DNA of 64,000 nucleotides, taken from assembly GCA_947184155.2 (NCBI GenBank), contig CAMXCT020001746.1:178109-242108 (forward strand), written 5' to 3'. Position 1 is the first letter of the stretch. Each line of letters opens with the position of its first letter. Positions 32,922 to 47,108 of this stretch are shown in pieces. Made by a program: the position numbers and the translations under genes. A model generated the notes under the pieces. That model saw only the letters and a list, made by a program, of their open reading frames with translations, searched no databases and was not told where the DNA came from. Source of the DNA: Cladocopium goreaui (lineage: Eukaryota; Sar; Dinophyceae; Suessiales; Symbiodiniaceae).

Positions 32922-34235
32922 CTGTGAAAGCCACTTCTTCTCACCTCAGTGGAATGGACATGCCGATGTTGGTGACCTGCAAGTCTATCACAATATAGTT
33001 TATGCATAACATGTACAAGATATACATATATCATATATCTATTTATTTGTATTATACTATATTGTATATATTCTATTATATTGTAAATATTATATTATAT
33101 ATATATATTATGTGAATGTATGCATACCTGCATGAAACACTATGTGACTATGTAGATGATGAGTGCAAAAACTGCAAGCGCACCTCCATAGGAGGTGAAC
33201 GGGATTCCCCCCCTGTCATGGACTCATCAACCCAGGAGGTGTTTGAACACTGCTATTGGTAGCCCCGAATTAAATTATTGTAGGTTATAAAGTGATAAAT
33301 ATTCTACTCCCACTATTTATCCCAACTATATCGCAACTATATCCCCATGATATTCCCATCTTTTAAAACATAACATTTCCTGAGTCACCACCATTCATCC
33401 TTCCGACAAGCTTCACTGAGGCACGTGGATGGGCAAAGATCGCGTGCCGAATTCACGGCCGCACCTGGGCCGCGGCTCCACAACGGAAAAAAACGCTGGG
33501 ATTTCATGGGCAATTTGGAAGTATGAGCGAGACAAAACAAGATGATATATGATGTATGGTAGTCTACTGTTCTATATATATATATATATATGTATGGCAA
33601 TCTGGCAATATACTGTTGCATATATATATATATATAGCTATATGCACACAGTTCTGCGTCTTTTTAATGGGAAATATATATATATATATGGGGTTGCGTC
33701 AAAATTCGGGTATGGATCGGCCCGCGGTGATCCAGACGTATGGAACGGTCTGGATCACCTGCGTTTTGGTATGGATCGGGGGTATGGATCGTCCTGTGGG
33801 TTCAGGGTATGGATCGGGGCTTTATATTTTGACTCACAGCCATATATAAGGAATAAATGAGGAAATAAACCCAATAGGGCATAGATTTGAAAGAACTGGC
33901 TATGGGTCAAAACCCTGGAACCTGTGTTATTTCAGCGACACAGCTAGCCCCTATTCCTGGTGGATGGCGGCCGGTCCCGTTTTTGAGGTGCTTGAATCCT
34001 CTTGATATGTTAATATTTATGGCTACAAACTACTAAGTTCCCACCAAACCCCTAACCAAACTAGGTCTATGACATAGAAGTGTAAAGTGGGGGACATTGG
34101 AGTGAAACTGCTTCACAGTAGAAGTAGTGACAGGCAAAAAAAACATGTTAAACTCCCCAAGCAGGAAGTCGATGAGTCGATGAGGGTCTTATGGCTGTTT
34201 GTGGCCAGACCAGGTGGAACCTGAGGAATCCCCTG
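32922..34235. other. Interval between genes B and A
   Basis: Probable short intergenic region, with TA microsatellites (33,090, 33,576, 33,620, 33,675) and the hairpin at 33,726. A GC-rich stretch at 33,400-33,480 may be an unplaced minus-strand exon (RGPGAAVNSARDL). Confidence 0.4.
33726..33759. repeat. Perfect 12-bp inverted repeat
   Basis: GGTGATCCAGAC, a 10-base loop, then GTCTGGATCACC. ATGGATCGG words repeat around it (33,711-33,815). Confidence 0.9.
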
Positions 34236-34280
34236 TCAAATAAAATCGCGCAGTTGCGCGCGGCTGACAGAAACATCGCA
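34236..34280 (-). CDS. Gene B terminal exon, CDVSVSRAQLRDFI-stop
   Basis: Acceptor CCCTGTGTTCATCAG, 14 codons and TGA, in phase. Confidence 0.55.
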   Translation of the reverse strand, partial: CDVSVSRAQLRDFI

Positions 34281-37000
34281 CTGATGAACACAGGGAGGCA
34301 TATATGGCAACCACACATCCGCATATTTTCATACATACATGTGTCTCATGCACGGCCGTTTCTCTGCCGAGTAGCAGGTAGCACATCAACATCTGCGGCT
34401 TGCCACCCGACATGGCGTCAAGCGGCTCCGGTGTTTTGTCTTCGGTGTCTGGCAGTCCACATACCAAAGATGTGTGCTTCCCATGTTTCCATTCCGAAAC
34501 GGATGGGCGACATATCTATTTGAACCATTTTGATCCATTTTGAAACTTCCAAGCTGCATTGTAAGAAGTCCATGTATGTTGCTCTGTCACGCGCACAGGA
34601 TACTCTCCAACATGTCTGAAGCCGCCGATGACTCAGCTCATTTGTCCCCACCAGAGGTATTACTCACATGCCAAGTGGATATCTCATCTGGGAACTCGCG
34701 AGGATTCCCCCGAGGTGGTGCAAATTCACACTGATGAAATCGGAAAATTTAGCAACCCCCAAAAAGGTAGGAAAGTAACATCCACAAAGATATATAGGGG
34801 AGATTAGATTAGAGGGAAAATCTCACTGTTCATCACTTGTCTATCTTTTTGGGGCTTACCATAATCTGTTTCAGCTTTTCTGTACCTTGTCCCATGGCTG
34901 GAAACATCTGGAAACTAGTCTGCGAGGCTTGGCTATTCCAAGTCTTGAGCGAAAGAATGCGTCGGATTTGAACATGGCTGGGGGGTTCGCCCCAGCTGAT
35001 TGAGTAAGAATCATAAGCCAGTTGTACTTGGAACATCTCCCAATTCTCTGAATGGCAGTGGGTAAAAAATTGCTATACCCTCTAGGACTTTGACAGTTTG
35101 CTCTCGAACATCCGCATCAAAATAGGTAAAACATGGATAATCTACCAACTACATCGTCAAAGTAAAAATGAATCATGTTCGATACACATCCCAGCTGTGT
35201 GAATTGGGATCATCCAATCACCAGCCTTTCAGCTTGACCTCAGGTCCGCCCCAGGTCGAACTTTAAAACAGCTCAAGAGACAGAAACATAGATGGGGCCC
35301 CCGTTCTATGGATTCAAACTCTTGCTGGATCATCTCACTTGGTACTAGGTCAAAAAAAAGCTCAGCCAATGCTAGATAATTTTGACCAGAAAAACAACTT
35401 ATTCTGGTGAAATATCTATTAAAACACCGTGAAATACTGTCCATAGATACCCATAGTCTAGAGCAATCTCAGCTAGCGCCTTCCCCGACGTTTGATCCCT
35501 GGACGACAGCAAGCACCTTGGGAAGCTGAGGGGTGGAGGGTCGTGGGAAATGGGCCTCTCTCTGCTCCATGTCCTGTACAGTATGGCCTTTTACCTTTGG
35601 TTCATTTATTGGGTATGACAGGGTATGATTCTGACTGGTTCGAAGTTCAAATTGCCAATTTTATCACAACGTGCACTTCCAAGTGGCGGCGGTCCTGTTC
35701 TCTTGGTACATTATGTTGTGTCGGCACGATATCCCAAGTTATGGGGTTTTAACACCATGGGACCATACCCAAACAACATCTCCTCAACTATGGTTGCTTC
35801 ATTTTGCTTCCTGAAAATGTCAAATTTCTCTCCCTCTTCAGACCAATTCTCCACCGCCTTCAGACCAATTCTGCTTCGGATTCCCTGGTTTGATAGTAAA
35901 GTTATGAAAGCCACATCTGGCAGAACCCCTCCTGCTGGAACATCTGTTTATATCCATTTTTTTCCATTCCTAACATCAAGGAAAATTTCAGGATCCTAAA
36001 AGCGAGGTTCTGTGCCATATAAGCACTTTTTGTCGGCTACATAAGCCGTACATATACCTTACATAAGAAGTTATATAAGGCCTATGTAAGGCCTATGTAT
36101 TTGAATACAAGTTTTGCTCGAAAACTATGTCTCAACCTCTGCAAAAACCACCAAAAAAAAACAATATTTAATGGATATACTTATATATGTTTATATATAT
36201 ATAATATATATATATCCCTATTTGACACCTTGGTTCATATTCCGTTCTTATTGGTTTTTGACGAATACACATGCAGTTTTGTGGCAATAGCACTCGCTGC
36301 AACTGCAGTGTTGTTGCAAGCTGTTCCCATGCTGCAAGTCCCCGATTTTTTTTCTTGGTCTCGCTGCGTGTTTGGCTGCGCAAGATTGGGGAAGGGTCTG
36401 AGGTGGTATTTGGAAACTTGTTTTTTGAGAGTCCTTGTCCTTGTAAGGGAAATAACTGGCGAGCATGGCTGACCTACAAAGGCCTTACAAAGGCCTTACA
36501 TATGCCTTACATAGACCTTACATAGCCCAAAACCATCATTTTTCACCAGTTTTTGATACTTTCTAAACAGGAAGCAAGACAGAGGCCTTATATAGGCCTT
36601 ATATAGGCCTTACATAGGCCTTACATAGCCAAAAACTAGCATTTTCATCAGTTTTTGATACTTTTCAATGGGATATTTCACCAATACCTATGTAAGCAAC
36701 ACATAGGCCTTACAAAGGCCTTACATAGGCCTTACATAGACCTTACATAAGCCTTACATAGGCCTTACATAGGCCTTACATAGCCAAAAACTAGCATTTT
36801 TCACCAGTTTTTGATACTTTTCATTGGGATACTTCACCAATACCTATGTCAAGCAATACATAAGCTAGTTGCCGACTTCTATCGGCAGGAACATAGCAGG
36901 AACATTCCGGCAATGTTCCAAAAGATGGCCAAAAGACCCTATCACCCGCCAGGCGGTCTTCCCAACTTCCATCATCAGAGGGCACATCAGCCATGGCAAT
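34236..37000 (-). CDS. Gene B: small multi-exon gene, unknown product (span)
   Basis: Seven exons in phase from a likely start (GCC ATG G at 36,992-36,994, six bases after an acceptor) to TGA at 34,236-34,238. Predicted protein about 120 residues with a basic, Cys-containing N-terminal half (CSCS). Compact compared with its neighbours. No family recognised. Frames of the second exon are ambiguous, and further exons may lie at 35.6-35.9 kb. Confidence 0.5.
34339..34448 (-). CDS. Gene B exon, TEDKTPEPLDAMSGGKPQML
   Basis: 110 nt, donor ACACAT followed by GTATGT, acceptor GTGGACTGCCAG. Continues MCYLLLGRETAVHETH. High third-position GC. Confidence 0.65.
34974..34995 (-). CDS. Gene B 22-nt exon, LGRTPQP
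   Basis: Acceptor TTACTCAATCAG, donor GCCAT followed by GTTCAA; in phase with both neighbours. Confidence 0.4.
35239..35260 (-). CDS. Gene B 22-nt exon, STWGGPE
   Basis: Acceptor TTGAGCTGTTTTAAAG, donor CTGAG followed by GTCAAG; in phase. Confidence 0.5.
35451..35498 (-). CDS. Gene B exon, DQTSGKALAEIALDY
   Basis: Strong acceptor GCTGTCGTCCAG and donor CTATGG followed by GTATCT. Only this frame is open. Confidence 0.65.
36294..36375 (-). CDS. Gene B exon 2 (frame uncertain)
   Basis: Strong acceptor CCCCAATCTTGCGCAG, donor GCGA followed by GTGCTA. In the phase-consistent frame it reads KHAARPRKKIGDLQHG and on. The two other frames are also open. Confidence 0.4.
36470..36870. repeat. CCTTACATAGG tandem array with longer unit
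   Basis: Runs of the 10-bp word CCTTACATAG alternate with a segment containing CCAAAAACTAGCATTTTTCA and CAGTTTTTGATACTTT, giving a longer unit of about 130-180 bp. Reverse-oriented relatives (AGGCCTATGTA) occur at 36,020-36,100 on the other side of gene B exon 2. Confidence 0.85.
36946..37000 (-). CDS. Gene B exon 1 with start codon
   Basis: Acceptor ATCGCACGAAACAG, then ATTGCC ATG; donor TGGCGG followed by GTGATA. Reads MADVPSDDGSWEDRLA. The acceptor this close to the ATG would suit spliced-leader addition. Confidence 0.6.
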
Positions 37001-37839
37001 CTGTTTCGTGCGATGCTTTGACCCCAAATTTGTCCCTGCAGATACATACCTGTAGATTTAGCAAATATGGGTGCCCCAAATCACTGTAGGAAACCCCAGC
37101 TTCACCAACTCTGCCTGCACCGGTCGCCTCTGAATTTGAAATCAGATCACAAATATCCCACTAGTAATGGAAGGAGTGGACATTACTTACATGAAGCACC
37201 CTTGGTCAATGTAAGAGAAACATATTTGGGGTAGGAAGACTGGCAACTAGGATCCTAATGTTTAGGTTCCTGCAAGGGCCGTTGATAACATCCATTTGGA
37301 TTTACTATCCATTCCTGCGATCCATTTGGAAATCTTGTGGGTTGAAAGTATGCATTCCTGGATCCATTGGGAAGCCCGATGGTGGTACTTCAGCTAAAGT
37401 CAGCACACTTTATATCATAATCATTGCACATGTTACCTAAACCTATTTGTACAAAATCTATGCGTCGTCGCTTTGCTTTCCAATGGCTATGAAGGTCAAA
37501 ACTGATCTGCAAACATATACCCATCTCCTGATCATTGGCTCTGGATCTGCAAACATATACCCAAACCCTGATCGAGCAGCTGTTCTGGAGGGACGAGCGG
37601 GCAAGACAAACTGACAAATGTCCAAACCCATGCCAGTGAAAAGCGCTGAACAAAAATGGATAAGTTCAAAATGCATGTTTGAAGACTAGATGCTGTAAAT
37701 GCTTCAATCCCAACCCACCAAAAAAAATGGATAATTGAAATGGATAATTGAACACCTAAAAAATGGAAGTAAGTGGGCCATCAGTTGTGGCAAAGTGGCC
37801 ATCACAATAGTAAAGTCCTCAACTGTCGCTGCAACAGAG

Positions 37840-37895
37840 CTACTGATGGCCAGTCGCGGCGGTGCAGACGGCCCAACACTCCACTGCGAAGCTTC
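37840..37895 (-). CDS. Gene C terminal exon, SFAVECWAVCTAATGHQ-stop
   Basis: Acceptor TTTCGAAGCTTCCAG, phase 1 in, high third-position GC. Confidence 0.6.
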
Positions 37896-39513
37896 CTGGA
37901 AGCTTCGAAACAGTCTGAAATGGGGATTTAACATGATTTAATATGATTTAATCATCAAAAATAGAGATTTAAATAACTGATTATAGACCTGCTAGGTGCC
38001 TCGAAATATCCAACGTAACCCATGATTTCGAAGCTTTGACCTATTTCATTGGGGCTTGGAGGCTCTAAGTCTCTAAGTGGTGGTTGTCTGAATTTGAAAC
38101 AGTGTAACAGAGCGTGACACGCAGAGCTTTTATTTAACTAATCAGCAAAATTAACATAAATTGGGGTGCACTACGCTAGTCTTACCTACGTGGGAAATCC
38201 CAATTAATATTGTGGAAATTGACCAAGTTCCACAAAATAAATTGCCTTCCCCCATACTCCCCTAGAACCGATGGTTTTTAATAATCTCTTCATGTTGGGT
38301 GCCCATATTGAGGAACATTTTAGTACGAGGACCACGGAATTACCAAAAACTAGCGCAATATGACGATACAACCATATACAAACAATTATTTGTATACAGC
38401 ACATGTATACATATAAGTCTATATATATATATACACATGTATATGTGATATATCTCTCCGTCTCTCCAATAATATGATATGTATCTTACTGTTTTACTGT
38501 TTGATTGGCTTTGCTTGAACATAGGCCACCAAGCTGGCCTGTAGGGTTGGCTAAAGGATCAAAGGCCACATCCACCGAGGTTTTTCCATCAAAGAGGAAC
38601 CTGGGCTGCGAATGTGGGGCCCCAAGATTGCTAACTTAAGTTGATACGATTTTAAAAATACCATGTCTAGGGCGGTTTATGGGACATGATATACATACAT
38701 ACATACATACATACATACATACATACATACATACATACATACATACACACATACACACACATATATATATATATATGTTGAAGTAGTTAGATGGGTTATA
38801 AACCAACAAACTTAGAGTTTGGGGGCCCCACTTTGTAGGTGTGTGTGTATTTGGCCAACCCATCCTAGGATGGGAGGACCTATCATGGGTATACAAATCC
38901 CCCAATGAATGGTTCATGACCATCCCCCAATATTAAGGTGTGAATCAAACCCCAACATCAACCCTGACCATGGCATGTGCCATGGCACCAATATTTGCCA
39001 TGTCTGAAAATGGGGTACCTCAGTGGTTTACCAGTGCTTCATCAGTGTATTAAATGGCTCAAGCCACTCCGGGATGATCCCGATGATCCCCAATTTGTTA
39101 GGTGAGTGGATAACACCAAGAACTGTTGGGTTTATGGGGGTTATATCGAAGCAACACACATGGCGGGTAGCCGCTAGTAGCCTGAAAGACTGTAAGATAT
39201 GGGAGAAAAAGGTGGCAGCAAAAATATCATGAACATATGAACCACGCAAACCTAATCTTACAATTTGCTGTTTTGGCAAGCCTCAATATGTCTTCTGTTT
39301 TTTCTACATGCTATTTTGGGGACCAACATCATGGATCCCCAAAGCAGCCAATATCATTAGGCCCGAGGCCCCCAAAAAAAACATGGGGGAAACCATGGTC
39401 TTTACTTTCAAATCTTAGGGTTTGGTAAAACGTCCCTTAAACCAATTCATAATTCTATAGGATGAAACGCGCCCCACAGCTAAACCACTTTTTTCTCGAC
39501 ACATCATGAAAGT
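37840..39513 (-). CDS. Gene C: 3' exons of an unknown gene (span)
   Basis: Three exons in phase, ending in TAG at 37,840-37,842. Upstream exons not found below gene D's stop at 40,221. Unknown product. Confidence 0.5.
38530..38605 (-). CDS. Gene C exon, PRFLFDGKTSVDVAFDPLAN
   Basis: 76 nt, acceptor CCCCACATTCGCAG, donor GCTTG followed by GTGGCC. Continues PTGQL. Confidence 0.65.
38686..38762. repeat. CATA microsatellite
   Basis: About 15 CATA units grading into CACA/TA. Confidence 0.95.
39469..39513 (-). CDS. Gene C exon, TFMMCREKSGLAVGR
   Basis: 45 nt, acceptor TTTCACGTTGCCGCAG, donor GGCGC followed by GTTTCA. Confidence 0.5.
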
Positions 39514-40220
39514 CTGCGGCAACGTGAAATATGTGAAATCACATTTCCGCACAGCATTATTAGGGACAGGTGGCAAGGGGCACGAATGCCATGAGACCAC
39601 TCTTAGATCCTGAGTGGCTAGCTTAATGACACGCAAGGCCTCAGTATATACCCAACAGTGTTGAATATTGCTGCATTTGACCTAGCTGCAACAGATTTTC
39701 CACAGCTATTTGTGGTGTGCTCCATGCATTTCATCTGTGAAACCAATTTTGGGATGAGTCCTATATACTGTCCATCATGAATGCTGAGCTTTGCTGGAGA
39801 CGTCACTCTAATTCATCCATAGTTCCGTTATCCGCGTGTTGCTTGGTTAAAATGTCCTTTTTTGCTGTTACAATTCCAGATTTTCACTGATTTCTAGGCC
39901 AATCCCAAACATATTGGCCATCAATCCCCCCAGTACAAATCTGGGTCTAGCCCTGTGCCTGGCTGTCAAATCCATCATGTTCAATTGTTTTAAATAATGA
40001 TATCGCCATTTCATAACTATGGGCGCTATTTTCCATCATTTAAATCACTTTTAAATCCATATTCCGTACCTTCATGTACTTGCCATGTATCGTTTATATA
40101 TATAATATATATATATATGTTTAAATCCATAAGGCCAATTTCACCATGCTTTGAACCAGATCTTCCAACATTTCCGACTCTGTGAGACTGTGAGCCTTGC
40201 ACCGCCCAAAGCTACGAATC

Positions 40221-40271
40221 TCAAAAAGAGGTCGCTTTCCGCTCGCCGCTCGACATCCCCACAATGTTGAG
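40221..40271 (-). CDS. Gene D terminal exon, [20 protein letters not shown]
   Basis: 51 nt, acceptor TTGGCCGCCAG, in phase; TGA ends the frame. Confidence 0.55.
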   Translation of the reverse strand, partial: LNIVGMSSGERKATSF

Positions 40272-43200
40272 CTGGCGGCCAATTCTGTGGTCAAATGTCA
40301 AGCTATTTGAATCTACTACAGTTGAGGTCCTTTACCAATGATAAATATAATTACAAATGGTTTTAAATGGCTTTTTTCCGGGCTATAAATATCCATAAAT
40401 CATTTGGATGGGGCTATTAATACTATTTCACTGACGGCCATAACTGGTATTTCGGGCCATAACTGTATGGTTTAATGAGGATGTTCTCCAGTGACTTGTC
40501 ACGTGATTCAACCAAACCATTTATGGGGATTTACTGCATTGGTCTAAGGGAAATCGTACCAACCTATAGGGTTTTTACTTCTAAAACTAGGGTTGTTACT
40601 TCTCAAACTAGGGCTCTTCTTACTTTTAAAACTCGGGTTTTTACTTCTCAAACTGTTTTTTACTTCTCAAACTAGGAATTTACTTCCAAAATGAACCAAA
40701 AATAGGGGACGAGAGCTTGTGATGACAGTTGATGATAATTGACGATTGTTCATATTGTTCTTTGTAAGTAAAGAATGTAGAGAGTAATGATGATTGTATT
40801 AGGACATATCTTGTACTTGCTTCCTCTAGCTGGGTTGATCTGATTAAAAGTTGTGATTTTTCAAATCCATGAATTTCCCAGGCTTTCTTCGTTTTTCCAA
40901 TATTTTTCATGGATTTCCATCATATTGGGAAACCCATGGAGAACGAATATCTCATGTTTCTTCCTTCGTTCTCCAGGCTTTCCCAATCACTGGTTGACAC
41001 GGGAATCAAAGGTCCATCTGCATATTTTGTCGTGCCTGCAGGATTCTTAATATAACATCGAAACCAGTGGTTTTGGTCTGTGTCACGGGTCAACCCAGGT
41101 TATCCTTCAAAATCGTGAATTTTGTAGGGCTTGGATGCTAAGATTGCATGTAACTATAAAATAAATTGTATGCAGGGCGAAAAACACACCTGGAACAGGG
41201 CGTATATAGTATATAGTATATAGTCTTGAAAGATTCTGACCGTCTGCTGACCTCAGAATTGCATCGCTTAAGTTCGGGGAGCGCTCTCAACATCTTTTCA
41301 GTGAGCGAAGGCGCTTCTCCATGTCGCGACCCGCGAAGGAACCGCTTTTCGATGCTGGGGCCGGACCCCAAAACCGCACTTGAATCATCCGCAATTATCA
41401 ACTGGGTGAAAAAACACCACAAGCAGTGTATCCCCTCCGGTACTCAAAGGTGGCAATCGAAAAGCCCCTTTTAAATAGAGGTTTGAAATGGTTTGAATGC
41501 AATAATCGTCTATAAATCGGGGACTTTCCATTGCCATGTTTGATCACCGGAGGGTTGTAAATATTCAACTCCGAGGGCGCAGGTCTAAGGTCGCTCTGGG
41601 CCATATTTTCCTCTCTACTACTATACAATGCAGGCCAATCTCGACTTGAAAAGATATGATGGAAGACCTGCCTTCCTCAAAATCTCAGATTCATCTTAGA
41701 TCATCTTAGCAACAAAAACCTGAGAAAACTGCAGCGTCACAACCCAACTGAATATATTGTGGTCAGGAACCTGGTGCACTCTCAGGTCACCATCCTGCAT
41801 ACGTCCTCTTTATATTCCCATGTTTGTTACTTCAATATGTTTCAATCCTGATTTTTCACGGTTTCATAATGCTACCTCTGATTATTTAACATAGCTATGA
41901 ACAATCACCATTTTCAATGGCATATAAATATATAATATGTATATATATATGTACATAAATAATCATGTTAAATCATCATGTTTATCCATAAATGGGCCAT
42001 GTTCATCCATGTTCCTTAACTTTGTTAACCGGGTTTTTCTTATCTCTTTTCAGGATCCAGGGTTGGCGTCCCGTCCCTTCATTCGAGAGCCAAATGGACG
42101 TGGCCACTGGCAGCTCCAGGGTTTCAACGCGACGGCCGACCCGCTAACGCCCGGATTCGACGTACGCGGGCCCGCCTGGTTCTTGGCCTTCTTCCAATGT
42201 GCTTCGAAAAAACATATTCTTTTCAGGTCTGAAAAGTGAAAAACTGGTTGGGGTCTCAAATTTTACTTTGAAAGTTGATCATGGTTGAAATTCATTAAAA
42301 GTCCGGGGGCTAGGGGTGTCAATCCATCCAAGCGCGAGTCAATCCGAATCATCTCCCCATGTAGGATGGAAACTGAGAAAATCAGTTTCCGCCAACCAGA
42401 AACAAACGACCGATGTATTCTCGGACATGCATTTTTTCTGTGACATGGATTGACAATAGGTCAGCTCTCAGATTGTTGGAAGATGCTGCCACAAAAAAAC
42501 TCAGGTGAAGATTGGGAGCACGGAATGCAGCATTTCACCTCTTGTCATCACCATCTTGCACAAAACCGCTGGGTTTCCTGTTTGACTAATTTCGACTATA
42601 CCAGCACCAAGCCACTGATATCAATGGTTCGCATATATCATATCGGCAAAAATTTACCATTCAGCCACATTCATCAGAGGTGACCTGGGTCTTTCTTCGA
42701 AGAAGCTCTGAGCACTGACTTTACCCAGGAACTCGAGCTGCCCCAGTTGCTGGTCACACAAGATGTGTGTCACGTGGTCCCCATTCACCATGTGGTTACC
42801 CTATGGTAACACCAAGCAGAACGATCAAAGAGCCTGATGTGGATCAAACCTGTCCTGCCAATAAAATATTTTTTGGAAACTTAGAGTATTTCTTCTGATA
42901 CTCTTCATAAATTACCACATTCGTTGGGGTTTGCCTCCGGAACCGGCCCACATCGACTCATGACTTTTGTCAGTCCTCACTCACGGCAGGATTCGGCAAC
43001 GTGCCTGGCGGCTGGCATTGGGCTGGGACGAAATGGTTTGTGGAAAACCGGCAGCTGCAAGACCCAAATAAATGGAACAGGTTCTCTCCCAATATTGTTT
43101 AGCATGACTTTATTTTATCGCATTTCATCTATGTCTATAGGGTGCTTCTTATGACCACCAGAAATGCAAAAAAAAGTATAACAGTCATAGATATCACACC

Positions 43201-46200
43201 GCCAACAAGTAACGAACAAGGGAATGTTTGCTTAAAACTTAAGGCACAGACTGGATGCGCATGCAGAATGATCCAACTGAAGTTACTGCTTCAGTCGGGC
43301 ACATCTCATGAATTTTATCCTCACCTCGTTTCAAAGTATGGATCCTAATCATTCATTGGGTTAATATTGGATACCTGGCGCAAATACAAGATCTTTGAGC
43401 CTTGATGTACCTAAAGTTTGAACGTCTGTGAGTTTTGAAGTGGGTGTATGTATACATATATGTATATATGAATATATGTATATATGTATATATGTATATA
43501 TTTATATATGCATATATTTATATATGTATATATGTATATATGTATATATGTAAATATGTATAAATGTATGTACGTATAAAATAGTATATAATGTACATTA
43601 TGCATATTATGCTATATGCATATAATGAAAATAATGTATATATGTATATATGGATATATGTACATATATGTGTATATGTATATATGTGTATATGTATATA
43701 TGTATAAATGTATTCATGTAAATATGTATATGTGTGTATATATATGTATATATTAGTATTTATAAATATGTATATATCTGAATATGTATGTGAATATAAA
43801 TATAAATACATATATATGTGTATATATGTGTATATGTATATATGTATATATGCATATATGTATATATGTAAATCTGTAAATATATAAATATGTATATATA
43901 TATAGTCCAGCCCAGTGTTCACGTGCATACAAGGTTTCGGCATCTGTTGCATAATTATTCAGCGTGTACTGGTGTGTAAAATAAAAATATACCTTTATAT
44001 AGCTACAGGATGAAAAATAAACATGTCGTGTCGTGTATATATATCTATATATATATACCCGATATATCTATATATATATATACACATGCAATGCGTACAT
44101 AAAACGTACATGCGCAGAGAGATATATGTATGTATATATGTAAATATATATATATATGTAAATATATATATATTTACATCTGTTGCATTATTATGATTTG
44201 TTCATTTCCCACTTTGTTTACTTTTTTGCCATCACAAACCGGTTAATCTACATGCTACTTACCATATTTCACATTCAACTTACGAAAACATAGTTTCCAA
44301 TTAACAACAAACAAAAAGTGAAGAAAGACTTGAACGTGATTGCTTCCATTTGCGGAGCCCTTTAAAAAGGGAGGCCAACGTCACGTCGAACGAAATTTCA
44401 CCAGGCGGCCTGGTACCTCCATGATATGTTTCATCGATTCCACCGAGCAGGAAATGCTTGTCAGCCTGGGCCGGGATGGACAAATGAAATGACCTGGTTT
44501 TATGAGGGCGAATCATGATAATCATCTGGGCAAAAAAAAAGTCTCTAACCTGAAACTTGCGGCCCTTTTGGGATGATTCCCCACCCCCTACACAGACATA
44601 TATATATATATATTAGGTTGTGTATATTATATATACATATATATGTCTGTATGCAAATATATATTATATATATATTATATGTATGTATATATATATATAT
44701 ATATTATATATATGTTATATGTATCTATAATATCTTCCCATGGCAGAAACATGGTTTCCTCCAGATTGTCCCTTAATTCAATCCATTGAGCATGTCAATC
44801 ATAACTTTTCGCGTCGCAATGAGGTCGCTACGACTCCCAGGTACATTCCCTGGCGCTAAACTCCAACCGCTGCACCCAAACAACCCAAACATCTGGACGG
44901 GTTCGGGCTTAGTCGGGTTGAATAGGTTTGACATGGTTTAACCGTTTAACCAACCGAAAATCGAGATATACTGAGGATATATGGGATATAATGGGGATGT
45001 AACTATACATATTATACATATTATAATATAAGAAAAAATATAAGAAAAAAATAGATCACCAAGTTGAAATACAGCTATTTCGCGACACTTTCCCTCACTA
45101 ACGATCATTCCAGTGACTTTGCGTCGTGAGATGATCAACATTTTCCAAATGGATGATGTATCACCATGGTTTCACAGATCATCGATCTAAAATTGGGCCA
45201 TTTTAACCGATAGCTATGATTAGCGCAGTTAAGCGCAGTTTCCAAAGGGTAAAACAAACACACACACACAGGTCCCAAATCTGCCCCTGAAGCAGTTTTT
45301 CAAGCCTAGGAGCGGAGCCGCATCTGCCGTCCGGCCTCCTTTTGGCGAGGGCAATTCCTCTGGCAGCCCTGGCAGTTCCTCAGATGCGAAATCCCATCCT
45401 GATGAAATCCGCAAAAAAAAAAGGTCATATGATAGTTTGCCAATACAGAAAAACAGTGGCATTTTGGGGTGGGAGACTTGTGTTGTCCCGCAATTGACAT
45501 CCTTCTGGAAAATCATGTTCCCATCATTCTGAATATATTCGATTCGGAACAGTTCCCCGCATCCTAACCATCATTCCTGTGAGGTTACAGTGAGGTCGTT
45601 ACAATCTTCCCATCATTGGAGGGAAACTTTGGGGATCCCCAAGCCATGCAGGGGCTTGATACTTTCACCCCATCCGAACATTCGCTCCCAAATGGGTCAA
45701 GAAACCCACACGTTTTTGGGGAAACGACACCTCATTGATGTAAAGATTAGAGTTTCCTAGGCCCATGAGATTCCAATCGGATTCCAATGGATTCCATATA
45801 TGTCTATGATCTATGGTTTTCATTTCGGTGATATGATTCTTGGCCGGATAGCAACCAATGCCACACGCGAACCCCCAGGAAGCGGCAATCTGGGTAGATT
45901 GCCGCTGCTCCAGTCAGCATGAGGTTTCAGGTACGATGTGTCCAACCGCCTGTTGAAGCTTGATTTCGGTGTGTATATATCTGGTTGGTGGTTTTAACCA
46001 TATTGAAAGATATTAGTCAATGGGAAGGATTATCCCATATATTATGGAAAATAAACAATTTTCCAAACCACCAACCAGATATAGTTATTTGATGTTAGTT
46101 ATTTGTATATTATTACCTATATTCTTTTAAACCATACGCCATACGCAGTATGCTCTCACTGTGTTTTTTTCAAGTTGGTACTCGTCTTTTTGGGCAACTT

Positions 46201-47073
46201 CTCATGCCCCTAAAAAATATAGAAATGCTACATTCATTACCAAACATTAGGGATCGGAATTTCATAGAATTTGGATATATATGTGAGTTCTAATTCTAGG
46301 GTCTTTGACATAACCATACTTACCTTTACCAACCGGTTGTGACATCCCATGTTATCCCTTAACATTTTCGGGGATAAAACGCCAAGACTCCGGCGGCACC
46401 TCCATCACTGGTGGAGGTGGCACCTGCGGAACCTGCCAGGCATTGCTGGGAACCTGGGAACCGATATCTCTATATGATTTCCCCATGAACTGATAGCAAT
46501 CATCAACCAACTGTCGGAACTGTCTGTTTTTTTTTTTTTAACATGGGGATTTTTCATGGATTTGATAGGAATTACCAGCTCAATTACGGCCATCCATTAT
46601 GTTGGGATAGCCCCCTATGATTGACAAAAAGGCACGTGATGATCAACACATTATCGATGTTAAATCACCTCAATCAACCAAGATAAAATCTTAATAATAA
46701 CTTTGGTTATGTGCTTAAGACATTTTAAGACTAGAGTAATTCAACATGATTTAACCATCCATCTACGTCTTTCGACCATCATTTCTCTTGATCATTGTTT
46801 AGGGGGGGCATTCCCCATCTAAATATTGTATCTAGCGGTGATATGAAGGGGATATAACATGATATAACTGCAATTCACATCAATTCGCCCTGTGATATGG
46901 CTGTGGCTGAACAGAGCAATTATGTCTACAAAAAAAAATGAGTTGTTTGATCGGAATACTGCGGAGTAACGGATGGCTTCAGGTGTTGAACCATTGATGA
47001 CAATAGTTTAAAAAAAAACTGTTCCTGGAGGGATTTAACAGGAAATAATTGAAGTGCATATGTATATATATAT

Positions 47074-47108
<35 letters not shown>

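Noticed and set aside
39056..39070. TGGCTCAAG as a relict spliced leader
   Set aside because: Only nine bases match the dinoflagellate leader; the rest does not.
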